Shown: positions 8,898 through 18,091 of the stretch, piece by piece | Position numbering within the stretch: position 1 is the first letter of the stretch | Layout of the letters: each line of letters begins with the position of its first letter | NCBI GenBank assembly: GCA_041658585.1 | Contig: JBAZZX010000001.1 | Span: forward strand, 85,523-149,522 | DNA: 64,000 nt | Direction of reading: 5' to 3' | Source of the DNA: DYFC01 sp041658585 | GTDB lineage: Bacteria > Nitrospirota > Thermodesulfovibrionia > Thermodesulfovibrionales > SM23-35 | Notes under the pieces: model-generated | Database searches by the model: none | What the model was told of the DNA's origin: nothing | What the model saw: the letters and a program-made list of their open reading frames with translations, nothing else | Position numbers and translations under genes: made by a program

Positions 8898-9692
8898 TCA
8901 GAAAAAACTTTCCGGCACGACTATGACGTCATCGGGCAGAACGGGCTCATCCATTTTGACTTTTTCAAGCACTTCTTCCTTCCCGCCGACTTTTCTGACA
9001 ATCTTGACCCTGCCTTTTGACGCCTTATCGGTAAATCCGCCGCCCATTGTTACGGCCTTTATGACCGTGGCGCCTTCTTCGTATTTATAGGCATCCGGTT
9101 TTTTGATCTCGCCGGTCACATAAAAAACACCTGCCTTGATTATAAAGATGCTGTCGCCGTCCATTATAGGTGTATCTAAAGACGCATCGCCCTTTTCAAT
9201 AAGCCGCTTGAGATCAATGTTTATGACGTTTTCATTCTGCTCCGCAGGGCCGATCTTTCTTTTAATCATAGCATTGTCACCGGCATTCTTTGTAAGACCT
9301 CCTGCCTCGGAAAGAAGGGCCAGAAAAGTGGTCTGTCCCGGAAGGACATAAAGCCCGGGCTTGGTTACTTCCCCCATTATGAAAGCCTTCTTACTTCTGA
9401 ACTCCTGTATGAAAATATTCACCTGAGGGCCCATTATATAACCGTCCGACAGGAGCGCGGCTATCTTCTGAGAGATCTGCCCGAGAGTAAGGCCTTTCAC
9501 CTGAATCTGCCCTATCAGTGGAAAGACGATGACGCCGTCGCCGCTTACCCGCGCAGTCGTAGTCAGGTCATCATGGTCATAAATGGTGATCTTCAAAACA
9601 TCGCCTTCTCCTATGACGTAGTCTTGCGCAAACACAAGAGCGCATAATACAAAGGCGATGAAGAAAATAGAAAAGAATAATAGTTTCTTCAT
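8898..9692 (-). CDS. Polysaccharide export protein (Wza-like)
   Basis: Periplasmic/outer-membrane polysaccharide export protein, 264 residues from the chosen ATG. A Sec signal peptide (MKKLLFFSIFFIAFVLCALVFA) is followed directly by the Poly_export domain (YVIGEGDVLKITIYDHDDL, about 25-100) and then SLBB domains (GEVTKPGLYVLPG and VTGEIKKPDAYKYEEG). No canonical lipobox is present. The frame is open 16 codons further upstream, but the signal peptide argues for the start at 9692; no strong ribosome site is visible there. It is 4 bases upstream of the Wzc-like gene. Confidence 0.9.
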   Translation of the reverse strand: MKKLLFFSIFFIAFVLCALVFAQDYVIGEGDVLKITIYDHDDLTTTARVSGDGVIVFPLIGQIQVKGLTLGQISQKIAALLSDGYIMGPQVNIFIQEFRSKKAFIMGEVTKPGLYVLPGQTTFLALLSEAGGLTKNAGDNAMIKRKIGPAEQNENVINIDLKRLIEKGDASLDTPIMDGDSIFIIKAGVFYVTGEIKKPDAYKYEEGATVIKAVTMGGGFTDKASKGRVKIVRKVGGKEEVLEKVKMDEPVLPDDVIVVPESFF

Positions 9693-9857
9693 AGTGCAAG
9701 TCGTTTTTCTTATACTTATATAATTATATATTAAAAACAATAGGATAATAAAGCACGATTAATCAATCCCGACAATTCCCGGTGACATCATAAGGGATTG
9801 CCAAATCGAAGGAGAAACCGGAAAAACGCAGTTGAAATTCCGGCCAAAAGAACGGGG

Positions 9858-11762
9858 TTATAACGAGCCTGTTATCCTCAAAAATAACGTGTTGCTTGTG
9901 TAATCGAATTCAGGGAAACTCGAATTCCTCCTGCCGAACAGATATCCCGTATCCATTTCGAGCCACTCCTTGAACTTATACTGAAAGGCAAGCATCCCGG
10001 TGATATAATCGTCTTTCAGCTTCTTCGTTCTGCCTCCGTATGTTAACTCACTATTATAAGTATTGCGACCGAAAGAAAGTCCGGCATTGGCCGTAATCTT
10101 TCCGGTAAGCTTCTGTATATATTGAGCTTCTATGAAGTCCGATATCATGTAATCGGTGTTTGATACATTCGTTTCGTTGGTTTTTCTTGAAGCCTTGAGT
10201 AACAGGGACGTCTTGGCCGTGAACTTGTGGTCCACCTGCGCCTCAAGAATAAACTCATTGCTGTTTTTTATGCCGGATCTGCTGAAGTCTTTAAGGCCGT
10301 AGCCGGCTTTCACGCTGCCTTTTGATTTTGCGGTAACATCCCATTGGATGCCGAGGAAACTATGATGTTCGGCGCTGTCCGACAGGACGTTGTCGCTGTA
10401 GCTCACATCTACAAACTCATATTCATAGAAAAGAGAGGTTTTCGGCCTGAACCGATAAAAGACATATGCGGAAACGGTGTTGTCGTTACGGTCTCTGAAG
10501 CCGTTACGAAACGCGGTGTAGTCCACAAAATAGTTCGTATAATCAAGCCTGAGCATAAACCTTTCGCCGGCATTGTACGTAACAATAAGATCCGCCATGT
10601 TCGTCTTGAATTTATCTAATTCCTGGAATATGCCGGTCCCCCTGAGGTCATGTGAAGACAGGAACTGGTCAATCAGCTCAAAGGTCAGCCCGCCCCTCAG
10701 GTTGTACTGCAAAAGTCCTTCAAGTTTATGATTGACGATATTGCCGGAGGTTTCCCTTGAATACAGCTCGATATCGGCATTGTAAAATAAATAAGTCTGA
10801 TAGCGTTTGAATGTCTCCGGTTTGTACCTGCTCAGGCTGAAGCCGCCGGGAGACAATATTGATGTATCGGCAAGCAGAAGTTTTTCATAAATACCGGGTA
10901 CCGTAAACCATATCCCCGGCGAAAGGACTGTTGCAAAATCGCTTTTTTTGTCGTTTTTCGAGTAAAAGACATTGTCCGTATAAAATTCGGTAACGGATAA
11001 AAAGGGATGGACATATCCGCCCTTTTTACCGAAGAGCTCCGCATCCGAAGACGACCTTTCTTTCGTAGAGCCGATAGGCGGCTGTTCCGCCGAAGGCTGA
11101 ATGACGTCGCTCTTCCGTGTTATTTCACCCGGAACTGCGGAGTCTTTTGATGAATTACTTTGCCGTATAGCTGTTTTTTCCGCTTCAACCGGTTTTCTTT
11201 CAAAGGGAATTTTTTCCACCGCGGTTTCCGGCTCAATCTTAGCCGGCGCTGCCGGCAATGCGTCGACCGGCTTCTCTTTATATTCGGAATAGATATCGTT
11301 TTTTAGCGAGGGTTTTTCTTCAATAAATGGTTTTTGCGAGGCAGCCTCATTTACAATTTCGCCAGGAGGGATAGCAACTTTAGGATTATCGGCAATTTTT
11401 TCTTCGATTGCCGTTTTTTCCGAAGCAGGCTCATCCGTTAAAAAGGTTTGAGACGGAATGTTTCCCGATAAAACTTTTTTCTTTCCCGCAAAAACCCTGT
11501 AAATTGTCTTTTTATCTTTTGTGACGCCTTTCCTGACTACGACCTCTTTGCCTTCATTTCTTAATTTTCTGACAAAGCGTTCTGCATTCTTTTTATTCCT
11601 GAAGACTGCTACTTGCTCTAACTGATACTGCTTGTTCTGAGAAATTATTTTTTTGTGAGCATGTTTTTTTGAAGAGCGTGGAGAATCCGTTTCTTTAGCA
11701 TATAATATGCCTTGAATCAAGAATAAGAAAATTATGAGAAATAGTATCCATTTCCGTTTCAT
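9858..11762 (-). CDS. SPOR-domain outer-membrane beta-barrel protein
   Basis: Secreted protein of 634 residues from MKRKW. It has an N-terminal signal peptide (about 1-23), a SPOR-like peptidoglycan-binding module at about 45-100 (YQLEQVAVFRNKKNAERFVRKL), a low-complexity Pro/Glu/Lys linker (about 110-240) and then about 390 residues of alternating strands (for example FMLRLDYTNYFVDYTAF) ending in a terminal aromatic-rich strand, LFLRITG. This is the layout of outer-membrane proteins seen in exopolysaccharide loci. It heads the minus-strand polysaccharide block, so a role in polymer passage or envelope anchoring is inferred. The 6 codons before 11762 are possible but less likely. Confidence 0.8.
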   Translation of the reverse strand: MKRKWILFLIIFLFLIQGILYAKETDSPRSSKKHAHKKIISQNKQYQLEQVAVFRNKKNAERFVRKLRNEGKEVVVRKGVTKDKKTIYRVFAGKKKVLSGNIPSQTFLTDEPASEKTAIEEKIADNPKVAIPPGEIVNEAASQKPFIEEKPSLKNDIYSEYKEKPVDALPAAPAKIEPETAVEKIPFERKPVEAEKTAIRQSNSSKDSAVPGEITRKSDVIQPSAEQPPIGSTKERSSSDAELFGKKGGYVHPFLSVTEFYTDNVFYSKNDKKSDFATVLSPGIWFTVPGIYEKLLLADTSILSPGGFSLSRYKPETFKRYQTYLFYNADIELYSRETSGNIVNHKLEGLLQYNLRGGLTFELIDQFLSSHDLRGTGIFQELDKFKTNMADLIVTYNAGERFMLRLDYTNYFVDYTAFRNGFRDRNDNTVSAYVFYRFRPKTSLFYEYEFVDVSYSDNVLSDSAEHHSFLGIQWDVTAKSKGSVKAGYGLKDFSRSGIKNSNEFILEAQVDHKFTAKTSLLLKASRKTNETNVSNTDYMISDFIEAQYIQKLTGKITANAGLSFGRNTYNSELTYGGRTKKLKDDYITGMLAFQYKFKEWLEMDTGYLFGRRNSSFPEFDYTSNTLFLRITGSL

Positions 11763-11942
11763 AATAACATTAATATACATTATATATTATAAAGCTAAAT
11801 ATTTACTAAATAAATATTAGAAGAAGTTCATTTAAAAGTCAAGGAAATTATTGCAGTAACACTATAACATATATCACTAACTAATTGATATTTCGATAAT
11901 TCTTTCAAGACACACCGACGTGATCTTTAAGAGAATAGCCAA

Positions 11943-11979
11943 GCGCAAAAAGAGATATGAGGGCGTTTGCGCATTTTTT
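11943..11979 (+). terminator. Orphan terminator-like hairpin
   Basis: GCGCAAA (11943-11949) pairs with TTTGCGC (11966-11972) across a 16-base loop, followed by ATTTTTT. On the + strand no gene lies upstream of it, so it could end an antisense or small RNA from 11780-11940, or be chance. Confidence 0.3.
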
Positions 11980-11983
11980 AACT

Positions 11984-12116
11984 AATCGTTGCAAAACAAA
12001 ATCTTAATTTGGAAGGTCCCGAAAGCTTTCGGTAATAAAAAAGCCTTTAGGTTCTCCTCACCCCTAACACTTTCGGGATTTATCATATCTGCCTTTCATT
12101 TTATGCAACTGATGAT
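11984..12116. repeat. E2 repeat with hairpin insert
   Basis: E2 outer arms (TCGTTGCAAAACAAAATCTT and CATTTTATGCAACTGATG) enclose an interior with GGTCCCGAAAGCTTTCGG, AAAAAGCCTTTAGGTTCTCC and TTTATCATATCTGCCTTTC. The GGTCCCGAAAGC motif recurs in the copy at 38085-38161. Confidence 0.7.
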
Positions 12117-12175
12117 TTTGCCCTCGGTGACTTTTTCTCCGCTCCCTGCTATACTTTTCAGTGGAGGCGCTTATT

Positions 12176-12934
12176 ATGAAATATATTTATTATATAGTCA
12201 TTATTCTGCTCGTTATCTCTGCAATTATAGGTTATGAACTCATAGGCAGCCGCAATATCCCGGGAGAAGCGGCAATCGTCATTAACGACAGGACAGTCAC
12301 AAGCACGGAGTTTGAGAGCCTCTATTCGCAGCAGCAGCACGGACAGTCAAAGACCGATTTCATAAATTCCCTGATCACAAAAGAGCTTCTTATTCAGGAA
12401 TCGCTGAAATTAGGTATAGACAAAGATGAATCTTTCAGAAGGTCGATCCAGAATTTCTATGAGCAATCTCTCATCAAGCTGCTCATAGACCGGAAGATTT
12501 CTTCCCTTAAACCTGCCGATACTGATGACGAATTCATTAAATGTGTCAATGCGTTTAACAAAAAATTCCATGTAACCGTGTTCAGTTTCGACACACTTGA
12601 GCAAGCCTCAAAGGGCGATTACGGGAAAGGCGGAAAAAAAATCGCCCTTCTCGATGACCTGTCCGCAGATATACGGGAAAGCGTCATCCGGTCGGAAGCC
12701 GGCAAGATAATCGGACCTTTAAAATCAGGGGACAAGTATCTTGTAGTAAGGCTTGACAAGATAGAAACCGATCCGACCTGTTTCCCTTCAGCGCATGATA
12801 AGCAAAACATACGATCGATGCTTTCAGAGGAGAAAAAGGAAAAATTTATTAATGAATGGATTTCCGATCTCAGGGAAAAAGCAAAAATAAAAATATATAT
12901 AAAAGAAAAAAAACAGGGGGATGCACATGAATAG
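12176..12934 (+). CDS. SurA/PpiC-like peptidyl-prolyl isomerase domain protein
   Basis: Membrane-anchored periplasmic protein of 252 residues. One N-terminal transmembrane helix (about 3-25) precedes a SurA_N-like chaperone segment (EAAIVINDRTVTSTEFESL, LITKELLIQESLKLGI). A divergent parvulin-like region follows at about 145-230. The conserved parvulin G-F/W-G core is weak, so isomerase activity is uncertain. The ATG at 12176 is chosen because GGAGG lies 8 bases upstream; a GTG at 12161 is in frame. It is directly followed by the HAMP protein, whose start lies 8 bases inside this gene. Confidence 0.7.
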   Translation: MKYIYYIVIILLVISAIIGYELIGSRNIPGEAAIVINDRTVTSTEFESLYSQQQHGQSKTDFINSLITKELLIQESLKLGIDKDESFRRSIQNFYEQSLIKLLIDRKISSLKPADTDDEFIKCVNAFNKKFHVTVFSFDTLEQASKGDYGKGGKKIALLDDLSADIRESVIRSEAGKIIGPLKSGDKYLVVRLDKIETDPTCFPSAHDKQNIRSMLSEEKKEKFINEWISDLREKAKIKIYIKEKKQGDAHE

Positions 12935-13532
12935 GACCTGGAAAAGGAGAAATTTTTTCATAAAAAAAGACCTGCAGGGGAAATACATGTTCAGCTTTTT
13001 CATATTTCTAGTGGCTGGAAGCATAATTTTCACCCTTATCTTCAGTCTGCTGTCTTCCAATACCATGACAATCGTTTATGATAACTATAAGCTCCAAATA
13101 GGCAAAACCCCTTTGATGCTTATGAAGGAGATTTTGAGCGCCCAATGGATATTTATAGTAGCCGGAGGGTTCGTGGTCGTCATACTTTCCATGTTTCTCA
13201 CCCACCGTTTTGCAGGACCCATCTTCAGGTTCGAAAAATCAATCGAGGAAATGACGAAGGGCAATCTCAACTTCCGGATATATCTGAGGGCAAAAGATGA
13301 AGGGAAAGAACTCGCTGAAAAAATAAATATTCTTGTCGATATGCTTTCGTCAAACATAAAAGAAATGAGACGCCTGTCGGAAGAGGTGAACAATAAGCTG
13401 ACGGACGCCGATAACTCGCTCAAGGAAAACAAGGAAGGTAAAGAAACCGCTCTCGATATTGAAATTGCAGGCGACTTAAACAGGAGACTGCATGAAATAC
13501 TTCAGAAATATACGGTTAAAGACGATAAATAG
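12927..13532 (+). CDS. HAMP-domain membrane protein without an output domain
   Basis: 201 residues with two transmembrane helices (about 20-42 and 70-92) around a short periplasmic loop. A HAMP linker follows at about 92-150 (HRFAGPIFRFEKSIEEMTKGNLNFRI has the canonical P and the GNL/DL turn), then a short coiled-coil tail. No kinase, cyclase or methyl-accepting domain follows, so it must pass its signal to a partner or act structurally. The ATG at 12927 has CAGGGGG 6 bases upstream, so it is preferred to the in-frame ATG at 12921. Confidence 0.78.
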   Translation: MNRTWKRRNFFIKKDLQGKYMFSFFIFLVAGSIIFTLIFSLLSSNTMTIVYDNYKLQIGKTPLMLMKEILSAQWIFIVAGGFVVVILSMFLTHRFAGPIFRFEKSIEEMTKGNLNFRIYLRAKDEGKELAEKINILVDMLSSNIKEMRRLSEEVNNKLTDADNSLKENKEGKETALDIEIAGDLNRRLHEILQKYTVKDDK

Positions 13533-13567
13533 ACCTCAACGTTGATTAGATGCCATATAAGGCCGAT

Positions 13568-14101
13568 ATGCATGAAAATATTCATAAAATTGTTCTTTCC
13601 GGTCTTCTTGTTTTTATCTTATCCTCTGTCTCTTTTGCCTATGAGCTAAAGTCCAGATACACTACCATTATCTATACCGGCGATGATCAGATACGGAGAT
13701 TCAACAAGGAAATCTCTCTTGGAAGCCTGTCTTATCTGCTGAAGAGTAAAACCTCTGTTACGGCCGAAGACGAGGTTAAGAATAAAATGGACGTCCTGAT
13801 AGAAAGGGTCGAAACCATCCTTGAAATGTATCCGAAAGAACTCAAGTTCAACATTGCGCTACTTTCTTCGGACAATGAAGTTCAGGATGTATTCAGGAAA
13901 AAATACGGCAGAACCGTAGATTATGTAGCGTTTTATTCTCCGAGAGATAAAACGATATATGTCTCGGTCAAGGATATAGAGTTAGGAGTTCTTGCCCATG
14001 AGATCGCACATGTAATCATTGATTTTTATTACGGCATGTCTACGCCGACAAAAATACACGAGGTACTCGCACAGTATGTTGAAAACCACCTGAAAGACTG
14101 A
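13568..14101 (+). CDS. Secreted putative zinc metallopeptidase (gluzincin-like)
   Basis: Exported protein of 177 residues. A signal peptide (about 1-24, ending VSFA) is followed by a small peptidase-like domain with HEIAH in its C-terminal third and a downstream Glu in HEVLAQYVE. HExxH plus a later Glu is the gluzincin zinc-site pattern. AAGG lies 5 bases before the ATG at 13568; another in-frame ATG is at 13550. It is the third gene of a small + strand cluster with the foldase and HAMP proteins, so a role in envelope protein quality control is inferred, not shown. Confidence 0.65.
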   Translation: MHENIHKIVLSGLLVFILSSVSFAYELKSRYTTIIYTGDDQIRRFNKEISLGSLSYLLKSKTSVTAEDEVKNKMDVLIERVETILEMYPKELKFNIALLSSDNEVQDVFRKKYGRTVDYVAFYSPRDKTIYVSVKDIELGVLAHEIAHVIIDFYYGMSTPTKIHEVLAQYVENHLKD

Positions 14102-14127
14102 TACAACAAAATGCGCTTGAGGAAGGG

Positions 14128-14595
14128 CTAAAATCCCGACGAACTGAGAGTTCTCCCGGCGGGTTCTCCTCCGGGCAGCCTGACCTCTATCGGCGTCAGG
14201 CCTGCGCCCAAGGGAGTGGAATAACCGAGGCCTGTCTCAAGAACTTTGGCAACGGCTGCAGGATCGGCTCCCGCCTCTAAAGCGCATCTGGAACAGACGT
14301 CGGAGGTGGCGCCGGCTTCAAGCGCGCCGGTTATGATCTGATCGAGACTTCCCTTTGCTTCAATGGCGCACCTGACTACAAGACAGGCATCGTGCCCGAG
14401 TTGTATGCTTGCCTTTGTAATCTCTTTAGTATTCATACCGTCTGAAAGGAGCTTTTTGACTACGGTACAAATGTCTTTTGTTTCCTTATACTTTTTATCA
14501 ACGCCGTCTTTTACAGTCTCTTCTGAAAAGGCAACGGTCACTAATGATACGACCAAAGCCCCGATCAAACCCGTTATGGCAATACATTTTTTCAT
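14128..14595 (-). CDS. Small secreted Cys-containing protein of unknown function
   Basis: 155 residues. The chosen ATG is preceded by TAGGAGAT 6-7 bases away and starts a clear Sec signal peptide (MKKCIAITGLIGALVVSLVTVAFS). The mature part has regularly spaced cysteines (DICTVV, DACLVVRCAIEA, SDVCSRCALEAGA) in two similar alpha-helical units, then a Gly/Pro-rich tail. This suggests a duplicated helical repeat with paired disulphides or a metal site. I do not recognise the family. It converges on the metallopeptidase gene and diverges from rnr. Confidence 0.6.
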   Translation of the reverse strand: MKKCIAITGLIGALVVSLVTVAFSEETVKDGVDKKYKETKDICTVVKKLLSDGMNTKEITKASIQLGHDACLVVRCAIEAKGSLDQIITGALEAGATSDVCSRCALEAGADPAAVAKVLETGLGYSTPLGAGLTPIEVRLPGGEPAGRTLSSSGF

Positions 14596-14727
14596 TTTTT
14601 TATCTCCTACTCTTTTTCTATCAAAATAAGCGCCTTTTGTCAAGAAAAATCCTTCCTCTAACGAATTTTGCTTTATCTTGCTATAATACTACAAAATGTG
14701 CTTATTTGAATTTTTAAACCGACAGCC

Positions 14728-16836
14728 ATGATAAACAAAGAAGAAATCCTTTCATTTTTCAGAGAAAAGACGAGGAAGCCCCTTCCCTTTAAGGAGATCG
14801 CCTCTCTGCTGGATCTCGGTCACAAAGAGGCAAAGGGACTGAAAAGAATCCTGCGGAGTCTGGTTCAATCCGGAGACGTTGTGCTTACACGGAAGGGTTT
14901 GTTCGGCCCTGTCGAGGACATGAACCTCGCCAACGCCAACGGTTACTTTGAGTCCCACAGAGAAGGTTACGGCTTTGTGATTATGGAGACACCGGGAGAA
15001 CGTGACATGTTCATCCCTGGATGGGCGACGATGGGCGCTATGAACAACGACAGGGTACTTGTACGGATCGAAAACCGGCAAAAGCGGGAAGGCCGGATTA
15101 TCAGGATTCTTGAAAGAGTCCACACCAGGATAGCAGGGAAACTTGAAGTCTCACAAACAGGTTTGTATGTTAAGCCTAAAAATAAAGCTATCCATTTTGA
15201 TCTGCTTATACCGCTGAAAGACCGGGGCGGAGCAAAAAACGGCGATGTGGTAATTGCCGAGATCATGAGTCATCCGGGTGACAGGAAACCGCCGACCGGA
15301 AGGATCGTTAAGGTGCTTGGGAAACCCGAAGAGCCTAAAGCGGAGGTAGAAGCCATTCTCGACGAGTTTAACCTTCCGGGGAGGTTCCCGCAGAATGTTC
15401 ATGATGAGGCAAAACTCCTCCACCGTATGAAAACTGATGACACTCCGAAAACTCAACGGAGGAAAGATTTAAGAGCGCTTCCTACCGTTACGATTGACGG
15501 CGAGAGGGCAAAGGATTTTGACGATGCAATCTCAATAAAGATTGCGCCGCACGGTTATACCCTGTATGTCCATATTGCAGACGTCGGGTTCTATATAGAC
15601 TGGGATTCGCAGATAGACCTCGAAGCCCGCAAGAGAGGAACCAGCGTCTATTTCCCGGACAGAGTTATCCCTATGCTTCCGAAAGAACTCTCCGAAGAGT
15701 TGTGCAGCCTCAAGCCGGGTGAAGAACGGTTTGCCTTTACGGTCGAGCTGGACTTTGACCGCGACGGCAACAGGCTTTCCTCCAAATTCTACCCGAGTGT
15801 TATTTACAGCGACGAAAGGATGACGTATACGTCGGTGAGAAAAATACTTATTGACAACGACAGGTACGAACGCGGGAAATATGATTATCTCCTCCGGCAT
15901 TTTGAATTGATGGGAGAACTGTGCAATATCCTCAGGAGCAAAAGGCTTTTGAGGGGAAGCCTTGATTTTGACCTCCCCGAACCCGAGGTGCTGCTCGACT
16001 TGCAGGGGAAGCCGGAAGCGATCCTGTCGGCGGAAAGAAATTATGCGCACATTATTATTGAAGAGTTTATGGTTGCGGCCAATGAAGCCGTTGCCGAATA
16101 TCTGAGCGGACTGGAGATACCGTCGCTTTACAGGGTGCATGAGGAGCCTGACGCCATGAAGCTTGATGATTTAACCGGAGTCGTTAAAACGGTTTACAAA
16201 ATGAAACAGCCTTTGAAGCCGAAAGATTTTCCCGACGTCCTGAAAGCCGTCAAAGGCAAGCCCGAAGAAGAGATCATCCATTATATGATCTTGCGGAGCC
16301 TCAAACAGGCGCGTTATTCAAACATCAATGCGGGGCACTTCGGTCTTGCATCAAAGTGTTATACCCACTTTACATCTCCGATACGGCGCTATCCCGATCT
16401 CGTAGTTCACCGGATTCTAAGAGAGGTCCTGCACAAAAAATATCTTTCGGATAAAAGAATTCGCGAACTCAAAAAGATATTGCCGGATATCGCCTTTCAT
16501 TCATCACAAAAGGAACGCAATGCGGACAAAGCCGAGAGGGTGGTCATCGACGCCATGAGAGTATGGTTTATGCGGGACAAGGTCGGCGACGAGTTTGATG
16601 CAAAGATAGTGAATGTTAACGCTTACGGCTTAAAGGTCAGACTGAAAGATTTCTTTGTCGAAGGCTTTCTGCATTTATCACAAATGACGGACGACTTTTA
16701 TCAGTTCAACGAGCGCACGTTGAGTCTCGTCGGAAGGCATACAAAACGCGCCTTCGCAATCGGAAAAGAACTGAAAGTCAGGATAGACAAGGTCGATATG
16801 GAAGAGCGGGAGATTATTGTGGATATTGTTGATTGA
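14728..16836 (+). CDS. rnr: Ribonuclease R
   Basis: 3'-5' exoribonuclease of the RNB family that degrades structured RNA; 702 residues. The order is a winged-helix N-terminus (about 1-60), cold-shock domains (about 70-215), the RNB catalytic domain from about 245 with the metal-binding Asp signature IDGERAKDFDDAISI (about 255-269), the HFTSPIRRYPDLVVHR motif (about 550-565) and a C-terminal S1 domain (about 620-700). It lacks the long basic tail of E. coli RNase R. The TGA stop lies at the edge of an E1 repeat copy, so the last codons may have been replaced by the repeat. Confidence 0.95.
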   Translation: MINKEEILSFFREKTRKPLPFKEIASLLDLGHKEAKGLKRILRSLVQSGDVVLTRKGLFGPVEDMNLANANGYFESHREGYGFVIMETPGERDMFIPGWATMGAMNNDRVLVRIENRQKREGRIIRILERVHTRIAGKLEVSQTGLYVKPKNKAIHFDLLIPLKDRGGAKNGDVVIAEIMSHPGDRKPPTGRIVKVLGKPEEPKAEVEAILDEFNLPGRFPQNVHDEAKLLHRMKTDDTPKTQRRKDLRALPTVTIDGERAKDFDDAISIKIAPHGYTLYVHIADVGFYIDWDSQIDLEARKRGTSVYFPDRVIPMLPKELSEELCSLKPGEERFAFTVELDFDRDGNRLSSKFYPSVIYSDERMTYTSVRKILIDNDRYERGKYDYLLRHFELMGELCNILRSKRLLRGSLDFDLPEPEVLLDLQGKPEAILSAERNYAHIIIEEFMVAANEAVAEYLSGLEIPSLYRVHEEPDAMKLDDLTGVVKTVYKMKQPLKPKDFPDVLKAVKGKPEEEIIHYMILRSLKQARYSNINAGHFGLASKCYTHFTSPIRRYPDLVVHRILREVLHKKYLSDKRIRELKKILPDIAFHSSQKERNADKAERVVIDAMRVWFMRDKVGDEFDAKIVNVNAYGLKVRLKDFFVEGFLHLSQMTDDFYQFNERTLSLVGRHTKRAFAIGKELKVRIDKVDMEEREIIVDIVD

Positions 16837-16984
16837 CCCGAGGATAGAGTATTTGAGCTCATTCTCGGTCGTTCCCCCCTGCGAGGCTTTTGCCTCTCTA
16901 TATTTTATATGCCGTATTTGACTATCGGCAAAAAAAACCGCTCAAATACTCCATCCTCGGTCACCGTGCCAATTTAATAAATAA
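16829..16984. repeat. E1 repeat copy A (reverse orientation)
   Basis: CCGAGGATAGAGTATTTGAG...AAATACTCCATCCTCGGT forms the inverted ends, and the interior carries the hairpin GAGGC-TTTT-GCCTC. The left edge GATTGA contains the rnr stop codon. The right outer arm is degenerate (AATTTAATAAAT). Confidence 0.8.
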
Positions 16985-17028
16985 GCGGCAGGGGGGCGTG
17001 ATATTTCACTACCTCCCTGTTTTTATAT

Positions 17029-17904
17029 TTACGGTATGACCTTATTCAGCGGATATTCGACTATGCCGGATGCGCCCGCCATTTTAAGTTTCGGGATAAT
17101 CTCGCGGACAAGCTTTTCGTTTATCATTACTTCAAGCGCATACCAGCCTTCGTCCGACAATGCGGAAATGGTGGGAGAATGCATGGCCGACAACAGAGTC
17201 ATTATCCGCTTTAATGACTTTGCAGGCGCATTCATTTTCAGGCCGACCTTTTCCTCTGCAGCGAGCGCGCCTCTCAGGAGCAGGACTATGTTCTCCATCT
17301 TCTGCTTTTTCCATTTGTCCTGCCATGCCTTTTTATTGGCGACGAACCTTGTGCTTGATTCAAGGATAGTCTCTACAATCCTGAGGTTATTCGCTCTTAA
17401 TGATGTTCCCGTTTCGGTGAGTTCGACTATTGCGTCGGCAAGGTGCGGCGGTTTTACCTCCGTGGCGCCCCATGAAAAATCTATATCCGCTTTGACTCCT
17501 TTTGATTTCAGGTATCTCTTTGTAAAACCCACCAGTTCCGTTGCAATGCGTTTGCCGTTCAAATCCTTAACGGTTTTGATCTTTGAATCATTCGGGACCG
17601 CGATCACCCACTTCACCGGTCTGAGTCCTTCCTTTGCGTAGATCAGTTCGGCAACCTCGTGCACGTCTGCGTTCTGTTCCATGATCCAGTCTTTGCCGGT
17701 AAGTCCGCAGTCTATGATGCCGTTCTCGACATATCCCGCCATTTCCTGTGCCCTGATAAGCATCGCCTCTATCTCCGTGTCGTCAAAAGACGGATAGTAA
17801 GAACGGCTTGATACGCTGATATGATAGCCGGCCTTTCTGAAAAGTTTTAATGTCGATTCCTGAAGACTCCCCTTGGGAAGTCCGATTCTCAATATTTTGC
17901 CCAT
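17029..17904 (-). CDS. hisG: ATP phosphoribosyltransferase, long form
   Basis: First enzyme of histidine synthesis: joins ATP and PRPP to give phosphoribosyl-ATP, and is feedback-inhibited by histidine. From MGKILRIGLPKGSL it has 291 residues, the long form with a C-terminal ACT-like regulatory domain (about 215-291), which does not need HisZ. AAAGGA sits about 7 bases before this ATG; the frame remains open 35 codons further upstream, but that stretch is not HisG-like. Motifs seen are GLTGKDWI and ELTETGTSLRANNL. It is divergent from mfd. Confidence 0.94.
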   Translation of the reverse strand: MGKILRIGLPKGSLQESTLKLFRKAGYHISVSSRSYYPSFDDTEIEAMLIRAQEMAGYVENGIIDCGLTGKDWIMEQNADVHEVAELIYAKEGLRPVKWVIAVPNDSKIKTVKDLNGKRIATELVGFTKRYLKSKGVKADIDFSWGATEVKPPHLADAIVELTETGTSLRANNLRIVETILESSTRFVANKKAWQDKWKKQKMENIVLLLRGALAAEEKVGLKMNAPAKSLKRIMTLLSAMHSPTISALSDEGWYALEVMINEKLVREIIPKLKMAGASGIVEYPLNKVIP

Positions 17905-18091
17905 AACTTTTTCCTTTCTGTCGGATATTTGTTTTAAAAGCTTATGATATAATATGCATATTAGTTGAATGTGATAAGTAGCCCGTTTATTATTCATTCG
18001 CGAACACAATCAGAAAAACGCAATTTGAAGAATTCGGCTACATACGTTTAATTCAGGATTTATATTTTACCATATCAATACTATTGCTACA

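Noticed and set aside
15532..16140. 202-codon minus-strand ORF inside rnr
   Set aside because: Shadow of RNase R in another frame; no ribosome site and no recognisable motifs.
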